This document shows positions 8,315 to 9,380 of a stretch of DNA of 9,380 nt, piece after piece. The notes beneath the pieces were generated by a model. It did not search any database and was not told the DNA's origin. It saw only the letters and a program-made list of their open reading frames with translations. The number at the start of each line of letters is the position of its first letter. Position 1 is the stretch's first letter. Origin of the DNA: Massilia sp. UBA2709 (lineage in GTDB: Bacteria; Pseudomonadota; Gammaproteobacteria; Burkholderiales; Burkholderiaceae_D); assembly GCA_002354135.1 (NCBI GenBank), contig DEKZ01000384.1, positions 1-9,380 on the forward strand, given 5' to 3'. Made by a program: the position numbers and the translations under genes.

Positions 8315-8380
8315 ATGAGCAACAAGTGGTTATGGCCGTCTCACGAATTTTCATTATCAAAATGGCTCGGCCCGCGTTAG
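8315..8380 (+). CDS. Possible small ORF or leader peptide (21 codons, three Trp)
   Basis: An ATG at 8315 opens a 21-codon frame ending at TAG 8378-8380, with AAGGA (8301-8305) 9 nt upstream. The peptide starts MSNKWLWPSHEF and ends KWLGPR; three residues are Trp (5, 7 and 17). An in-frame ATG at 8306 overlaps the ribosome-binding site and is less likely. It uses TTA twice and TCA twice, codons almost absent from the receptor, kinase and regulator genes. That argues either for a leader sensitive to translation rate or against real coding. It ends 33 bp before the lipoprotein start, so a leader role is conceivable; no clear attenuator hairpin with a U tract is seen. I recognise no homologue. 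Confidence 0.35.
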   Translation: MSNKWLWPSHEFSLSKWLGPR

Positions 8381-8413
8381 CGTCGTGATTTTCGCCACCC
8401 AAGGACACCATCC

Positions 8414-9352
8414 ATGCGTCTTGCCTGCCTGCTCGTCGCCAGCGCCGCCCTCGCCGGTTGCGCCACCTCGCCTTCCCGGAATGCACAGCCGGCGCCGGCT
8501 CCGACGCCGCTGGCGACCATCCTGCAAAAGCAGATCTACCAGATGAGCCCCAGCGAGGCGGGGCGCTACGTGGCCTGGCAGCACGAAGCCGAGCCGGACC
8601 TGCGCAAGCGCATCGCAGCCATCGGCCGCAAGAACATCGGCCAGCCCTACATCCTGAATCTGCTGGGCGAATTCCCGTTTGAGGTACACGACAACCTGCC
8701 CCTGTTCAGCCTGGATCACAGCGACTGCGTCGTGTTTGCGGAACACACTTACGCAATGGCCCTGTCGCGTTCGTGGGAAGAGTTCTTCTGGATGCTGCAG
8801 CGCATCCGCTACAAGGACGGCGTGATCGGCGTGGCCACGCGCAACCACTACACGGAACTGGACTGGAACGTGTCGAACCGCTGGCTCGTCACCGACATCA
8901 GCGCCGACCTGGCCGGCGCCAACGGTCCGGCCTACGATATGCGGGTGGACCGCGCGCGCTTCCTCCGGACCCGCCACAACACGGTGCGCGACATTCCGGT
9001 CGAGACCAGCCGCCAGGCCTTCGTGCCGAAGGAACAGGTCGCAAGCATCGCCAGCCAGCTGCAGGAAGGCGACTTCGTGAACGTGATCTCGACCAGGGAT
9101 GGCGAGCACTGGGCGTCGCACGTGGGCCTGGTGGTGCTGGGGCCGAACGGCGAGCGCCACTTCCTGCACTCGGCGGAGCCGAAGGTGCGCGAGGAGACTT
9201 TCGCATCCTTCATGGCGCGTGCGGCCGAGCGTGAAGCGAAGAATGCGCGCGAAGGCAGGAATGGCCAACGCCTGGCCGGCTTCAAGTTCCTGCGCCTGAA
9301 CGAGAACATCGTGGTGCCACCGATGGCGCCGCAGCCGCGTCCGGGCACCTGA
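8414..9352 (+). CDS. DUF1460-family (N-acetylmuramoyl-L-alanine amidase-like) lipoprotein
   Basis: A 312-residue exported lipoprotein. The signal sequence ends in the lipobox LAGC with the lipidated Cys16; the next residue is Ala, not Asp, which favours the outer membrane. A Pro/Ala-rich tether (about 20-33) leads to a domain matching DUF1460 (PF07313), papain/NlpC-P60-like: IGQPYILNLLG (75-85), the nucleophile context DHSDCVVFAEH (C105), RNHYTELDW (143-151), ASHVGLVV with candidate catalytic H236, and HFLHSAEP (249-256). These suggest a cysteine amidase or peptidase acting on peptidoglycan or a related amide; the bond and substrate are not shown. ATG 8414 has AAGGA 8 nt upstream and gives a complete signal peptide. 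The C-terminus is Pro-rich. It is divergent from the receptor gene; a functional link is possible but not demonstrated. Confidence 0.88.
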   Translation: MRLACLLVASAALAGCATSPSRNAQPAPAPTPLATILQKQIYQMSPSEAGRYVAWQHEAEPDLRKRIAAIGRKNIGQPYILNLLGEFPFEVHDNLPLFSLDHSDCVVFAEHTYAMALSRSWEEFFWMLQRIRYKDGVIGVATRNHYTELDWNVSNRWLVTDISADLAGANGPAYDMRVDRARFLRTRHNTVRDIPVETSRQAFVPKEQVASIASQLQEGDFVNVISTRDGEHWASHVGLVVLGPNGERHFLHSAEPKVREETFASFMARAAEREAKNAREGRNGQRLAGFKFLRLNENIVVPPMAPQPRPGT

Positions 9353-9380
9353 CGCTGATCCCGGGGCGCTGCCGCGCGCC
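9353..9380. other. Window end, no feature seen
   Basis: The last 28 bp after the lipoprotein stop are GC-rich. No complete terminator or gene start is visible before the sequence ends. Confidence 0.5.

Larger units (their letters stand above)
8178..8413. promoter_or_regulatory. AT-rich divergent intergenic region
   Basis: These 236 bp separate the receptor (minus) and lipoprotein (plus) genes and must hold both promoters. Bases about 8235-8365 are clearly richer in A and T than the surrounding genes. The part next to the receptor carries its AGGAG site and a short CT run (8181-8190); the part next to the lipoprotein carries AAGGA at 8401-8405, 8 nt before its ATG. A small ORF and TATAA repeats are listed separately. 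Confidence 0.75.

Noticed and set aside
8378..8413. Possible attenuator hairpin between the 21-codon ORF and the lipoprotein start
   Set aside because: Only short GC pairings are visible and the T run (about 8389-8392) is too short; no convincing terminator or antiterminator pair can be drawn by eye.
8357..9268. A 303-codon minus-strand frame opposite the lipoprotein gene
   Set aside because: The plus strand encodes a complete lipoprotein with lipobox and DUF1460 motifs; the minus-strand translation shows no family features.

Overview
This is a GC-rich window with dense, strongly codon-biased genes. The family mix suggests a Burkholderiales betaproteobacterium, most likely Oxalobacteraceae (Massilia/Duganella-like): a large TonB-dependent receptor of the Xanthomonas/Caulobacter type, a LytS/LytTR two-component pair, LiaF-like membrane proteins and a DUF1460 lipoprotein. 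The taxonomic call is an inference from composition and gene content, not from a marker gene.

Layout. Bases 1-1338 (+) are the 3' part of an XPD/DinG-like iron-sulfur DNA helicase cut by the window edge. It converges on, and overlaps by 17 bp, the end of a minus-strand operon running from 4309 down to 1322. That operon encodes a small LiaI/LiaF-type membrane protein, a larger LiaF-like protein, a LytS-family histidine kinase and a LytTR response regulator. Its genes overlap by 8 bp, overlap by 1 bp (TGATG), and are then separated by 21 bp, so they are probably translated together. The likely job is envelope sensing: LiaF-like proteins feed a kinase, which phosphorylates a DNA-binding regulator. 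The kinase carries an unusual perfect (GAC GAG)6 repeat in its ATP-lid region.

Upstream of it (minus strand, 4528-4904) are two very small ORFs, 58 and 35 codons, ending at a clear intrinsic terminator (4479-4506). The 35-codon ORF ends at an amber codon after which the frame stays open for 18 more plausible codons, so it may be a truncated allele.

Bases 5124-8177 (minus) hold an intrinsic terminator and a complete 1001-residue TonB-dependent outer-membrane receptor. An AT-rich divergent intergenic region (8178-8413) carries candidate promoter elements and a possible 21-codon, tryptophan-rich small ORF. It separates the receptor from a plus-strand lipoprotein of the DUF1460 (amidase-like, papain/NlpC-P60-related) family at 8414-9352.

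No tRNA, rRNA, CRISPR array, insertion sequence or phage gene was recognised. The most notable items are the proteobacterial Lia-like/LytTR operon, the coding hexanucleotide repeat in its kinase, the amber codon in the small ORF, and the rare-codon, Trp-rich small ORF in the divergent promoter region.
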